The notes under the pieces: model-generated | Told to the model about the DNA's origin: nothing | Database searches by the model: none | The model's input: the letters and a program-made list of their open reading frames with translations, nothing else | Shown: one piece after another, positions 52,265-61,104 of the stretch | Position numbering within the stretch: the first letter of the stretch is position 1 | How the letters are laid out: the number at the start of each line of letters is the position of its first letter | Position numbers and translations under genes: made by a program | NCBI GenBank assembly: GCA_023420935.1 | Contig: JAEZUR010000031.1 | Location: forward strand, 19,331-83,330 | DNA: 64,000 nucleotides | Direction of reading: 5' to 3' | Origin: Bacillota bacterium | GTDB taxonomy: Bacteria > Bacillota > Clostridia > Lachnospirales > Lachnospiraceae

Positions 52265-53140
52265 ATGAATCATAGTCAGTATAAGATTAATAAAGAGTTA
52301 GCACAGATGTTAAAAGGTGGAGTTATCATGGATGTTACGACGCCTGAACAGGCAGTCATTGCACAAAAGGCTGGAGCATGTGCAGTTATGGCGCTTGAGA
52401 GAATACCAGCTGATATTAGAGCAGCAGGTGGAGTTTCTAGAATGAGTGACCCTAAGATGATAAAAGGCATTCAGGAAGCAGTCTCTATACCTGTTATGGC
52501 TAAATGCAGAATTGGACATTTTGTTGAGGCACAAGTATTGGAAGCAATTGAGATTGATTATATTGATGAAAGTGAGGTATTATCTCCAGCAGATGACCAG
52601 TATCATATTGATAAAACTAGATTTTCAGTTCCATTTGTTTGCGGTGCCAAGGATTTAGGTGAAGCGCTAAGAAGGATTCAAGAAGGTGCTTCTATGATAA
52701 GGACAAAGGGTGAGCCAGGAACGGGTGATATTATCCAGGCAGTTAGGCATATGAGAATGTTGAATCGTGAGATAGCAAGAATCACGTCTATGAGGGAAGA
52801 AGAACTATTTCACGTTGCAAAGGAATTACAAGTATCTTATGATTTAATTGCGTATGTTCACGAGAATGGAACACTACCAGTAGTGAATTTCGCAGCAGGA
52901 GGTGTTGCAACGCCAGCGGATGCGGCACTTATGATGCAATTAGGGGCACAGGGGGTGTTTGTTGGCTCTGGAATATTTAAGTCAGGTAATCCAGCGAAAC
53001 GAGCAGAAGCAATTGTCAAGGCTGTAACCAACTTTACAGATGCAACTATGATTGCGAACTTATCAGATGATCTGGGAGAAGCGATGGTTGGTATTAATGA
53101 GCAGGAGATTGAATTATTGATGGCTGAAAGGGGCAAATGA
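52265..53140 (+). CDS. pdxS: Pyridoxal 5'-phosphate synthase subunit PdxS
   Basis: A 291-residue beta/alpha-barrel enzyme that makes pyridoxal phosphate from ribose 5-phosphate, glyceraldehyde 3-phosphate and ammonia. Conserved segments are GGVIMDVTTPEQAVIAQKAG, the catalytic lysine regions PVMAKCRIGHFVEAQ and MIRTKGEPGTG, and VNFAAGGVATPADAALMMQLG. ATG 52265 follows GATTGGAG; the upstream TTG is part of that site. It overlaps the region before pdxT, forming the pdxST operon. Confidence 0.96.
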   Translation: MNHSQYKINKELAQMLKGGVIMDVTTPEQAVIAQKAGACAVMALERIPADIRAAGGVSRMSDPKMIKGIQEAVSIPVMAKCRIGHFVEAQVLEAIEIDYIDESEVLSPADDQYHIDKTRFSVPFVCGAKDLGEALRRIQEGASMIRTKGEPGTGDIIQAVRHMRMLNREIARITSMREEELFHVAKELQVSYDLIAYVHENGTLPVVNFAAGGVATPADAALMMQLGAQGVFVGSGIFKSGNPAKRAEAIVKAVTNFTDATMIANLSDDLGEAMVGINEQEIELLMAERGK

Positions 53141-53142
53141 TT

Positions 53143-53745
53143 ATGAAAATTGCCGTTTTAGCCGTTCAAGGAGCATTTGTTGAACACGAAGAAGTTCTTA
53201 CAAAACTAGGAATAGAATCTGTTGAACTTCGCAAAGAGGAAGACCTGAGACAAACATTTCATGGACTCATATTACCAGGCGGGGAAAGTACCGTACAGAG
53301 TAAATTATTAATAGAATTTCACATGTTTGAACCTTTGAAAGCCATGATAGAACATGGACTTCCAGTCTTAGGTACTTGTGCAGGACTAATCTTATTAGCA
53401 GAGCAATTATCCAGTGGCGAAAAGATTCATTTAGGTACCCTACCTGTAACCGTTAAGCGGAATGCTTATGGTAGGCAGCTTGGTAGTTTCTACATTGAGG
53501 ATGAGTTTAAGGATTTTGGTAAGATTCCCATGTCATTTATACGAGCTCCATATATAGAAAAGGTTTCACCTGAGGTTGAAATTCTAGCAACAGTAAAAAA
53601 TAGAGTTGTTGGTGTAAAATATAAAAAACAAATTGGAATTTCCTTTCACCCGGAATTGAATGGGGATACTAAGATACATAAATGGTTTCTTTCTATGGTA
53701 GAAGATTCTATCATAGAAGAAACCAAAGGATGTATTATTTCTTAA
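53143..53745 (+). CDS. pdxT: Pyridoxal 5'-phosphate synthase glutaminase subunit PdxT
   Basis: A 200-residue class I glutaminase that feeds ammonia to PdxS. The opening KIAVLAVQGAFVEHEE is typical. The nucleophile is Cys79 (LGTCAGLILLA), with the His-Glu pair in SFHPELNGD and the oxyanion GGEST. ATG 53143 is preferred over ATG 53137, which overlaps the pdxS stop, because AAAGGGG is better spaced. It is translated together with pdxS. Its end overlaps the convergent membrane protein gene by 11 bases. Confidence 0.95.
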   Translation: MKIAVLAVQGAFVEHEEVLTKLGIESVELRKEEDLRQTFHGLILPGGESTVQSKLLIEFHMFEPLKAMIEHGLPVLGTCAGLILLAEQLSSGEKIHLGTLPVTVKRNAYGRQLGSFYIEDEFKDFGKIPMSFIRAPYIEKVSPEVEILATVKNRVVGVKYKKQIGISFHPELNGDTKIHKWFLSMVEDSIIEETKGCIIS

Positions 53746-54292
53746 GGATTACATCAGAAACGGTTGCAATGGGACAAATGGTACACCAGGTTCTGGGTTT
53801 ATAGATTAGCGCCAGCACTAGCCCTAATGTAGTGGTTGTCATCATCATAGAATAAAAACGGTATGATAAATGGGTAATCCAAGGTGATACTTCAATCATA
53901 TCAAGTAATTGAGGCATAGAAAAAGGAATTGGAATAACAATAAAATACCGAAGATGATTCATAGCTGGACGATTCCCGTTTGCTACTCCAATTGTAGTTA
54001 GTATAATAAAGGTTAGGCTAATTCCAAAATAGAATAGCATAATCCATTTCATGTTTCCTTTTATAAAAAAAAGAGGAGTGTTCTTGGAAGGCCATTTTTT
54101 GTATTTTCCTAGTTTGGTGTAAAGACTTGCTCGTGGGCAGTAGCCTTGGCACCAAGTTTTTTTCCTAGTGCGTAATAATAGAATGATTGGTAAGGTCATG
54201 CAGACCAATCCTAATAACGAAAAATGAATATTTATAAATCCTAGAACAAAGTACAATAAAGTAAAACTAAATAGTAAGCGGTGATTGCGCAT
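53735..54292 (-). CDS. Membrane protein with two short iron-sulfur-type Cys motifs
   Basis: A 185-residue protein with about five hydrophobic segments. Two Cys-Pro motifs lie on the same membrane side: WCQGYCPRASLYTKLGK near residue 48-64 and WCTICPIATVSDVILKK at the C-terminus. These resemble NapH/NosR/CcoG-type membrane ferredoxins, but each is reduced to two Cys instead of four, so together they might bind one cluster or a quinone-linked site. The gene is convergent with pdxT. Function unknown. Confidence 0.7.
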   Translation of the reverse strand: MRNHRLLFSFTLLYFVLGFINIHFSLLGLVCMTLPIILLLRTRKKTWCQGYCPRASLYTKLGKYKKWPSKNTPLFFIKGNMKWIMLFYFGISLTFIILTTIGVANGNRPAMNHLRYFIVIPIPFSMPQLLDMIEVSPWITHLSYRFYSMMMTTTTLGLVLALIYKPRTWCTICPIATVSDVILKK

Positions 54293-54481
54293 AGTGTTTT
54301 CCTTTCTAGTCGGTGTTAGTTGCTAATGCTATTGTATATGAGAATAGATATTTACTCTGTGATAAAATCACAGAAGCAAATTTCATACTTTCGTGCATTG
54401 AAACTCCTTAGCTAGAATGGTAGAATAGGTAGGTAATGATTTACCAAGTAAGATAGCAGGAATAGGAAGGCATAGGAACAA

Positions 54482-55207
54482 ATGAGAGGAATTGGAACAC
54501 TCGTCAATGTATTGGCAGTATTTGCAGGTGGAGGAATTGGTCTAATATTTCGTGGAGGACTAAAATCACGTTATCAGGAGATAATCATGCATGCTTTGGG
54601 GCTAGCGGTGATATTTATAGGAGCAGCAGGAGCATTAAAAGGAATCTTTGTTATTACGGATGAGACACTTGAAACAACAGGAACTATGGCTATGATATTG
54701 TCATTAGTAGTTGGTGCTGTGTTAGGAGAGTGGATTAATATAGAAGATAAAATGGAGCAGTTTGGATCTTGGCTTAAGAAGAAAGCAAAAGGTAAAGATG
54801 ATCCGAGGTTTGTTGAAGGGTTTGTAACAGCAACCCTTGTAATTTGTACCGGGGCTATGGCCGTGGTCGGATCCATTCAAGATGGATTAAGTGGTGATCC
54901 TTCCATGCTATTTGCGAAAGCAATGTTGGACGCAGTCATTGTATTAGTTTTTGCGTCAACGCTAGGAAAGGGAGTTTTATTTTCAGCCATACCTCTTGGA
55001 ATTTTTCAGGGAAGCATAACTTTGTTTGCTAAGGTTATAGAACCTATTTTAACAGAACAAATGATAGGAAATCTATCTTTTATAGGGTCAATCTTAATAT
55101 TTTGTGTTGGTATAAACCTAGCATTTGGCAAGAAATTTCGGGTTGGTAATATGCTACCTGCCCTATTAGTTGCCATTGCTTATTGTTTGATTGAATCTAA
55201 ATTTTAA
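54482..55207 (+). CDS. DUF554 membrane protein (YqgA/YdfK family)
   Basis: A 241-residue membrane protein with six to seven hydrophobic segments; GTLVNVLAVFAGGGIGLIFR at the start, GFVTATLVICTGAMAVVGSIQDGLSGD in the centre and FCVGINLAFGKKFRVGNMLPALL at the end are DUF554 signatures. Family function is unknown; a transport or channel role has been suggested. It lies 50 bases before the C_GCAxxG gene, probably co-transcribed. Confidence 0.88.
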   Translation: MRGIGTLVNVLAVFAGGGIGLIFRGGLKSRYQEIIMHALGLAVIFIGAAGALKGIFVITDETLETTGTMAMILSLVVGAVLGEWINIEDKMEQFGSWLKKKAKGKDDPRFVEGFVTATLVICTGAMAVVGSIQDGLSGDPSMLFAKAMLDAVIVLVFASTLGKGVLFSAIPLGIFQGSITLFAKVIEPILTEQMIGNLSFIGSILIFCVGINLAFGKKFRVGNMLPALLVAIAYCLIESKF

Positions 55208-55257
55208 GAAGTGCAACCAATATGAATTTGTTACATAGAAAGGATTGTGATTTTAGT

Positions 55258-55743
55258 ATGGAAGGTAGCATGGTAAATAAAATGGATTATGAGAAACGAG
55301 CGACTGAACTATTTCAGGAGGGTTATAATTGCTCACAGGCTGTTTTTCTGGCATTTCATGATCTGTATGATATGAAATTGGAAGATGCGCTAAAACTAAG
55401 TTCCTCTTTTGGTGGAGGAATGGGACGTTTGAGAGAAGTATGCGGTGCAGTTAGTGGAATGTTTATGGTTGCGGGTATGCTCTATGGTTATTCAGACCCG
55501 AAAATACATACAGAAAAAGCGCAACATTACGAAAGAATTCAGTTTTTAGCAAAAGCATTTGAGGAGCAAAATCGCTCTATTATATGTAGAGAACTGTTAG
55601 GACTTGATAAGGGAAAAGACAATCCAGTTCCAGAAAAACGAACAACGGAGTATTATAAGAAACGACCATGCGTAGAATTGGTTGGTATGGCAGCTAAGAT
55701 AATGGATCAATATATACAAGATAATCAGTTAGATAATAAATAG
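55258..55743 (+). CDS. C_GCAxxG_C_C family redox protein
   Basis: A 161-residue cytoplasmic protein of the C_GCAxxG_C_C family (PF09719). Conserved Cys positions are visible: YNCSQAVFLAF, LREVCGAVSGMFMVAG, IICRELLG and RPCVELVG. The GCA motif appears as CGAVSG. Such proteins are thought to be redox-active or metal-binding and are common in anaerobes. The start is uncertain: ATG 55258 or ATG 55270 (behind GAAGG). Confidence 0.82.
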   Translation: MEGSMVNKMDYEKRATELFQEGYNCSQAVFLAFHDLYDMKLEDALKLSSSFGGGMGRLREVCGAVSGMFMVAGMLYGYSDPKIHTEKAQHYERIQFLAKAFEEQNRSIICRELLGLDKGKDNPVPEKRTTEYYKKRPCVELVGMAAKIMDQYIQDNQLDNK

Positions 55744-55769
55744 TACTCAAAAATTAATAATAAAATCAA

Positions 55770-55846
55770 AAGGCTGTTCAAATCCTTCATAACCATCATG
55801 TTTAACTTGCAAGCATGTTATTATAACAATGGTTTGTAACAGCCTT
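55770..55846. repeat. Long imperfect hairpin between genes
   Basis: AAGGCTGTT / AACAGCCTT (55770-55778 / 55838-55846) enclose AACCAT / ATGGTT (55791-55796 / 55829-55834) and a small CTTGCAAG palindrome. There is no strong T-run. Likely a terminator-like or mobile palindromic element after the C_GCAxxG gene. Confidence 0.55.
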
Positions 55847-55971
55847 ATCTTCACATATTACGTAAAATAGAAAAATATGCAAGAAAATATATTGTTAGAA
55901 CAAGATACATGAAATAACTCATATCCGGAAATAATATAAAAGTATATAAATAATGGAAAGGCGGATTAATA

Positions 55972-56586
55972 ATGAAAGTAAAAGTAACATTAATAGTATT
56001 AGTTCTTATGATGGCCTTATTAACTGGATGTGGGAATGATAATGGGAACAAGAATAATGATGCGGGTAATGTCAATGAAACGACAGCACCAACTGCAACT
56101 GCGGCTGCAACTGCAGATTCCACAGCGGACTCCACAGCAGATGTAGTTTCATCTGCATCAATTGTTAATACGGAAGAGGCTTTTTTAAATGCAATCAGTG
56201 CAAATGGAACCTGGATAATCGCTATTACAGAAGATTTAACCATCGATAAAGATTTATTACTCGAAGGGGAATACAAAAATGGTAAAAAGGATGACGCAGG
56301 CAAAGATATTATCCAACGTAAAGTTGCGTTGTATTCACAAGATGAAGAACGTAATATTACAGCAAGATATACGTTAACCGCTCCTAAGTTAACAGTTACT
56401 AGTCCAGAGGCTAGTATCCAGCATGGTACGTTTAAAGGTGATCTCTATGTATCCGTATCAAACTTTAAATTAATTGATGCTACAGTGGATGGAAATGTAT
56501 ATTTTACTACAGATGAGGCAAAGAAAACTTTTGCCTTGGAGGAAAATAGTAAAGTAACAGGTAAGCAAGAATTAAAGAAGGATTAA
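55972..56586 (+). CDS. Unrecognised lipoprotein with Ala/Thr/Asp linker
   Basis: A 204-residue lipoprotein (lipobox LTGC, Cys20) with an Asn/Asp-rich then Ala/Thr/Asp/Ser repetitive linker (about residues 22-62; ATADSTADSTAD). The mature domain (65-204) is beta-rich with repeated strand-turn units (TLTAPKLTVTSPEASIQHG, LIDATVDGNVYFTTD), like a short right-handed beta-helix or bactofilin-like fold. No family is assigned. GAAAGG precedes the ATG. A terminator follows directly, so it is a single-gene unit. Confidence 0.7.
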   Translation: MKVKVTLIVLVLMMALLTGCGNDNGNKNNDAGNVNETTAPTATAAATADSTADSTADVVSSASIVNTEEAFLNAISANGTWIIAITEDLTIDKDLLLEGEYKNGKKDDAGKDIIQRKVALYSQDEERNITARYTLTAPKLTVTSPEASIQHGTFKGDLYVSVSNFKLIDATVDGNVYFTTDEAKKTFALEENSKVTGKQELKKD

Positions 56587-56593
56587 TTGGTAC

Positions 56594-56631
56594 AAGGTCA
56601 TACAACATCTGTTGTGTGACTTTGTTTTTTT
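56594..56631 (+). terminator. Terminator after the lipoprotein gene
   Basis: AAGGTCATACAAC-ATCT-GTTGTGTGACTTT (56594-56623) forms a 13-bp stem with G-U pairs, followed by seven T residues. Confidence 0.88.
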
Positions 56632-56828
56632 GTTGTAATTTAACGAAAGAATGCCCCCTAAATGCAAAAGATAGTCACCTTTTCGGTGATCAAAAAAGTG
56701 GTATAATAAAAGTATTAGACTGGGAATACTTGTCTGGTTTTCTGAAATTTGATATGATATTTCCAGTATGGGTTTATCAATATAGAGAAGAGAATAAGTG
56801 AAGTTGTTGCTTAGAATAGGGGTTATTT

Positions 56829-58442
56829 ATGCTAAAAATAATGATAGCAGACGATGAAGATAAAATATGTCAATTAATCTATAAATTGATTAATTGGGAA
56901 TCACTTGATATGCAAGTAGTTGCCATAGCACATAATGGATTGGAAGCATTGGAATTAATACAGACTCATGCCCCGGATATCGTAATCACAGATATTAGAA
57001 TGCCAGGTTACGATGGGTTGGAGTTGATTTCAAAGGTAAAAGAGTATAGTACATCTATTCAATTCATTATAATAAGTGGTTATCAGCAATTTGAATATGC
57101 ACAAAAGGCAATAAAATTTGGGGTATCAGATTATCTTTTGAAGCCGATTAAAAAGGCTGAATTAATTACCACATTAACGAAAATGAAACATGAATATTTG
57201 GAACGAGCAGAGCAACTATCCAATGAAGAAAAAATGAAACTAAGTATTAAAAATAACATCGATAAGCTTAGAATTGGATTCTTTCATAGAATATTGCTCC
57301 AACAGTCCACGAATATAAAATCAATTACAATTGAAATGGTAAATGAAGAATATGAATATGCCTTTAAGGAAGGATTCTTTCAGATTATATCAATTAAATT
57401 AGATGGAGTGGAACGTTCTTATTACAGTAATGTCACATTTTTAGAAGAAAAGATCGTGAAGATGATTAACAATAATCTGAAAGAATATTGCTACGATATG
57501 GAAAGTTATATAGAGAATAATATCTGTATTTGTATATTAAATTATAATTATGAGAAGAAAAAAATAATTCGTAAGCAATGTAAATATTTATTAGATGAAT
57601 TATCAGTGCAACGGGAGATTTTTGAACATTTAGAGGTTACAGTTGGGCTTGGAACTGTGGAAGATGATATTCAGAAGATATACAATTCGTTAAAAGCAGC
57701 CATATGGGCATATGAACAACGTTTAGTAGTTGGTACCAACCGCGTCATTGAAGGTGTTATAGTGAAATCCAATCAGTTGGCTGATAGTAAATTATTCTAT
57801 GATTTTAACCATGATATGAATCTTGCGTTGGAGCGTCTGGATAAGGAGGCTGTCATTACTGCTATCCGGTTCCTTAGAGAGGGGCTAAAAGCAAGAACAG
57901 AAACGACGGGACATGAAGTATTACAGATGACCAAGGAAGTTTGCAATCTATTCTTGTTTTCCATGAGAAATCATAAATTCCCCATTGAAGGCGGAGATAA
58001 TCTTTTTGAAACCTTTAGTTTAAATGCAAATGACTATGGATCCATACATAAGTTATTTAAGTATTTATCAGACACAATAGTAACTGCTCTAGAAAAAGTG
58101 ATAGAAGATAAGAAACTATTGGATACCAAACCCATTCGTGAGGCGAAACAATTCATTCAATCTAATTATAAAAGCCCAATCTCTTTAGAGGATGTCAGTA
58201 CCAAAGTAGGATTTAATACTACCTATTTTAGCTCATTATTTAAAAAAGAAACAGGATATACATTTTTAGAATATTTATCAGAAGTAAGAATGAATAAGGC
58301 AAAAGAACTTTTAAAAGAAACCAATTATAGTATTGCAGTTATTTGTGAGCAGGTGGGTTATAGTGATATGAAACATTTCACAAAAATATTTGCAAAACAT
58401 ACAAATCTAAAACCGAATGAGTATAGAAAACTATATTCATAA
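56829..58442 (+). CDS. YesN-type response regulator of the second sensor module
   Basis: A 537-residue regulator with receiver (ADDEDKI, phospho-acceptor Asp in DIVITDIRMPGYDG), a long middle region and a C-terminal AraC domain (TTYFSSLFKKETGYTFLEYLSEVR and KHFTKIFAKHTNLKPNEYRK). It is the same type as the regulator at 5725 but clearly diverged. A possible -10 TATAAT lies at 56702-56707. It is the first of a three-gene set with the kinase at 58475 and the degenerate ABC protein at 59508. The CUT2 genes that follow are the likely targets. Confidence 0.88.
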   Translation: MLKIMIADDEDKICQLIYKLINWESLDMQVVAIAHNGLEALELIQTHAPDIVITDIRMPGYDGLELISKVKEYSTSIQFIIISGYQQFEYAQKAIKFGVSDYLLKPIKKAELITTLTKMKHEYLERAEQLSNEEKMKLSIKNNIDKLRIGFFHRILLQQSTNIKSITIEMVNEEYEYAFKEGFFQIISIKLDGVERSYYSNVTFLEEKIVKMINNNLKEYCYDMESYIENNICICILNYNYEKKKIIRKQCKYLLDELSVQREIFEHLEVTVGLGTVEDDIQKIYNSLKAAIWAYEQRLVVGTNRVIEGVIVKSNQLADSKLFYDFNHDMNLALERLDKEAVITAIRFLREGLKARTETTGHEVLQMTKEVCNLFLFSMRNHKFPIEGGDNLFETFSLNANDYGSIHKLFKYLSDTIVTALEKVIEDKKLLDTKPIREAKQFIQSNYKSPISLEDVSTKVGFNTTYFSSLFKKETGYTFLEYLSEVRMNKAKELLKETNYSIAVICEQVGYSDMKHFTKIFAKHTNLKPNEYRKLYS

Positions 58443-58474
58443 ACACAACAATAGAGGAAAGGTTTCAGTAATCA

Positions 58475-59488
58475 ATGATAAAACACAAGAGTAAGTATCT
58501 ATCGTTTCGCAGTAGTATATTATTTTTTGCCATGTCTACCGTGGCATTTATCATGCTATTATTTTTGGCTATCGTTGCAATAAAAGAACAAAACTATGGA
58601 ATCGAAATAACGGTGTGTTCGGCTATTTATATTCTGGTTTTGTATCTTGGGTATAAGTGGGTACTGATGCCTTACAAAGAAACTAGTAAAGCCCTTAGTT
58701 TATTCTCAGACGGCTCTATATTACAAGGGATTTTTGAACTACGTTGCCCGCTAAGCCAGCAGATGGATGAGGCAACGAACCGGTTTAAAGAGATGCTTGA
58801 TACCAAAGAACTATTTAATCTGTCAAAAAAACAGGCAGAATATTTGGCATTACAAAATCAAATTAATCCACATTTTTTATATAATACATTAGAAGGAATT
58901 CGGAGTGAAGCACTATGCGCAGGGATGGATGGAGTCGCAGATATGACGGAAGCATTGGGGACATTTTTCCGATATACCATATCCAATGTGGATCATTTAG
59001 TAACCCTTGAGGATGAATTATCCAATATTCAAAATTATTACATCATACAGCAATATCGTTTCGGAGATCGATTACATGTCAATGTTGAATATCTTGAGGA
59101 AGAAGAAAAAGAAGTATTAATGCTTCGTTTACCAAAACTTACGCTTCAACCAATTGTTGAGAATTCAATTTATCATGGTATAGAACGAAAAATTGGGAAA
59201 GGAAATCTTCGAATCAAGATTCAGACTACAGCAGATCGGCTTATTATAGTTATATCAGACGATGGACTTGGAATGGAAAAAGAACAACTAGATCTGTTAA
59301 ATAGAAAACTAAGATCAACTTGCTTGGATGACGTAACACAAACCAAAGGAAAACAAGGTGGTATTGCCATAGTTAATGTCAATAATCGAATTAAACTGTT
59401 ATTCGGTGATGAATATGGGATTTATATCTATAGTACACCGGACGTAGGAACGGACGTAACTATAACACTGCCAAAGGTTAAAGAATAG
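58475..59488 (+). CDS. LytS/YesM-type histidine kinase lacking an extracellular sensor domain
   Basis: A 337-residue kinase. Two membrane segments (about residues 14-36 and 43-63) are separated by only about seven residues outside (KEQNYGI). The His_kinase region follows with LALQNQINPHFLYNTLEGI (His133), then HATPase motifs NSIYHGIER, DDGLGMEKE and GGIAIVNVNNR. It has no Cache, PAS or HAMP of normal size, in contrast to the 603-residue kinase at 7354. A kinase of this shape must receive its signal from a partner in or at the membrane; the co-encoded ABC-like protein and CUT2 transporter are the obvious candidates. Confidence 0.88.
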   Translation: MIKHKSKYLSFRSSILFFAMSTVAFIMLLFLAIVAIKEQNYGIEITVCSAIYILVLYLGYKWVLMPYKETSKALSLFSDGSILQGIFELRCPLSQQMDEATNRFKEMLDTKELFNLSKKQAEYLALQNQINPHFLYNTLEGIRSEALCAGMDGVADMTEALGTFFRYTISNVDHLVTLEDELSNIQNYYIIQQYRFGDRLHVNVEYLEEEEKEVLMLRLPKLTLQPIVENSIYHGIERKIGKGNLRIKIQTTADRLIIVISDDGLGMEKEQLDLLNRKLRSTCLDDVTQTKGKQGGIAIVNVNNRIKLLFGDEYGIYIYSTPDVGTDVTITLPKVKE

Positions 59489-59507
59489 TTGGATTTGGGG
59501 GAAAAGG

Positions 59508-60959
59508 ATGAAAGAAGAAATACTTCGTATGGAAAATGTCACGAGTATTAGTAGTGGAGTTACCTATCTAGATAATTTAAATCTACAAATATACAAGGGT
59601 GAGATTATGGGATTGATTCCAATTAATCGACAAGGTAAATCTCAGCTGATTCAACTTTTATGCCAGAATAGTCCCATTGACTATGGGCGTATTTATATGA
59701 ATAACGAATTAGTAAATTACTATGAGCATAGTTCCAATAGTATGAATCGAGTTTATGTGATCGATCAAAAAAGTAAGTTAATACAAGATTTAACAGTATC
59801 AGATAATATTTTTGTACTTCGTCGTGGGTTTAAAAAGTATTTGATTAACAATAAAGTATTAAGAGGACAAGTGAATCAATTCTTAAAGGAGATGGATGTT
59901 TCTCTGGAACCGGACGAATTAGTTTTCAATCTAACACCCTTTGAGCAATGCATTGTGGAATTGCTGAAAGCGATTATCTCTGGGTCAAACCTAATTATTA
60001 TTAGCGATATAAGTAATATTTTAAGTGTAGTTGATTTATCTAGATTATGGAATTTAATTCATTATTATGCCCAAGTTGGTTATTCCTTTCTTTATATTGG
60101 AAGTCATCATGAAGAAGTATTCACGATCTGCAACCGAGTTGCTTTAATGAAAGATGGTGCAGTGGTCAAAGTGCTAGACAAACACGAGCTTACGGATGAT
60201 ATGATAAAAGTTTACTCAATATCCTTTGATGATGTGAAACCAAAACCAAGAGGTTATGCAGGACAAGGTATTTTAGAATTCGAAAGTGTGTATACGGAAC
60301 ATCTAAATAAGTTTTCATTTTCTATTAAAAAGGGAGAATGTGTGGTACTTTTTGATACCTACAATACAATTTATAGTGATTTACTGGCATTGATGAATGG
60401 AGAACTAAGTCCGAATTACGGTAAAATAATCTATCATAATTCAGAGTATACTGAGAAAATTGCCAAGAAAGCCTTAGAAAATAGAATTGCTGTCATTGAT
60501 GAAGATGCTACACAGAAAATGTTATTTGACAATTTAAGCTATGTTGATAATCTATATTTTCTGGTAGACAAGAAATTAGATAATAATATATTTAAAGCAA
60601 AAATAAAGAGAAGTATAATTAGTGAATACGAAGGTATCGTTGGGAAAGAAATCTACGCTAAGGATTTATCTGAACTTGAGTTAACCTCTCTCTACAATCT
60701 GGTGTATTACCGAATTCATCTTTATAATCCTAATATTGTTTTTTGTATGCAACCTTTTTCTGGAGCAGATATGTATCTGCGAAAACATATAGCAGATTTA
60801 ATTCGTGAATTAAAGAGAAAAGGAATCACAGTAATTATTCTGGCAGTTAATATATCAGATACCTTAACTGTAGCAGATCGGCTTATGGTAATTGAACAAG
60901 GTACGGTGGTAAAAGAATATACGAAAGAAGAGTTTGCTTCCATTCGTGCTATTGTTTAA
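59508..60959 (+). CDS. Degenerate (pseudo-ATPase) RbsA/MglA-like two-domain ABC protein
   Basis: A 483-residue protein aligning end to end with RbsA/MglA ATPases but with key motifs lost. NBD1 Walker A reads PINRQGKSQ instead of GENGAGKST. The signature reads LTPFEQCIVELLKAI. The Walker B Asp and Glu positions read Ser and Asp (LIIISDISN). The H-loop His is Ser (YIGSHHEE). NBD2 has no Walker A (LFDTYNTIYSD), no LSGG (LSELELTS), and Walker B reads FCMQPFSGAD. The frame is intact and Shine-Dalgarno-like sequence precedes ATG 59508, so it is a maintained non-hydrolysing protein, probably a signalling partner of the kinase 19 bases upstream. A pure pseudogene is unlikely. Confidence 0.85.
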   Translation: MKEEILRMENVTSISSGVTYLDNLNLQIYKGEIMGLIPINRQGKSQLIQLLCQNSPIDYGRIYMNNELVNYYEHSSNSMNRVYVIDQKSKLIQDLTVSDNIFVLRRGFKKYLINNKVLRGQVNQFLKEMDVSLEPDELVFNLTPFEQCIVELLKAIISGSNLIIISDISNILSVVDLSRLWNLIHYYAQVGYSFLYIGSHHEEVFTICNRVALMKDGAVVKVLDKHELTDDMIKVYSISFDDVKPKPRGYAGQGILEFESVYTEHLNKFSFSIKKGECVVLFDTYNTIYSDLLALMNGELSPNYGKIIYHNSEYTEKIAKKALENRIAVIDEDATQKMLFDNLSYVDNLYFLVDKKLDNNIFKAKIKRSIISEYEGIVGKEIYAKDLSELELTSLYNLVYYRIHLYNPNIVFCMQPFSGADMYLRKHIADLIRELKRKGITVIILAVNISDTLTVADRLMVIEQGTVVKEYTKEEFASIRAIV

Positions 60960-61005
60960 TGGATATATGTAAATATAACAAAAGAATATCCCTACAAATC
61001 CAAAG

Positions 61006-61040
61006 AATCACCCCTGTTTTATAAAAATAGGGGTGATATA
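61006..61040 (+). terminator. Hairpin between sensor module and second CUT2 operon
   Basis: ATCACCCCT and AGGGGTGAT form a 9-bp stem around an AT-rich loop. The T-run is weak, so termination may be partial and the operons may be linked. Confidence 0.55.
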
Positions 61041-61104
61041 CTTATTTTATCGAGAAGATAACGAGTCAATGTTATATAAACCAGAGAAAGATTAGGTGTG
61101 ATTT

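Noticed and set aside
56616..56801. 61-codon frame between lipoprotein and response regulator genes
   Set aside because: It begins inside the T-run of a terminator, has no ribosome site and covers a probable promoter.
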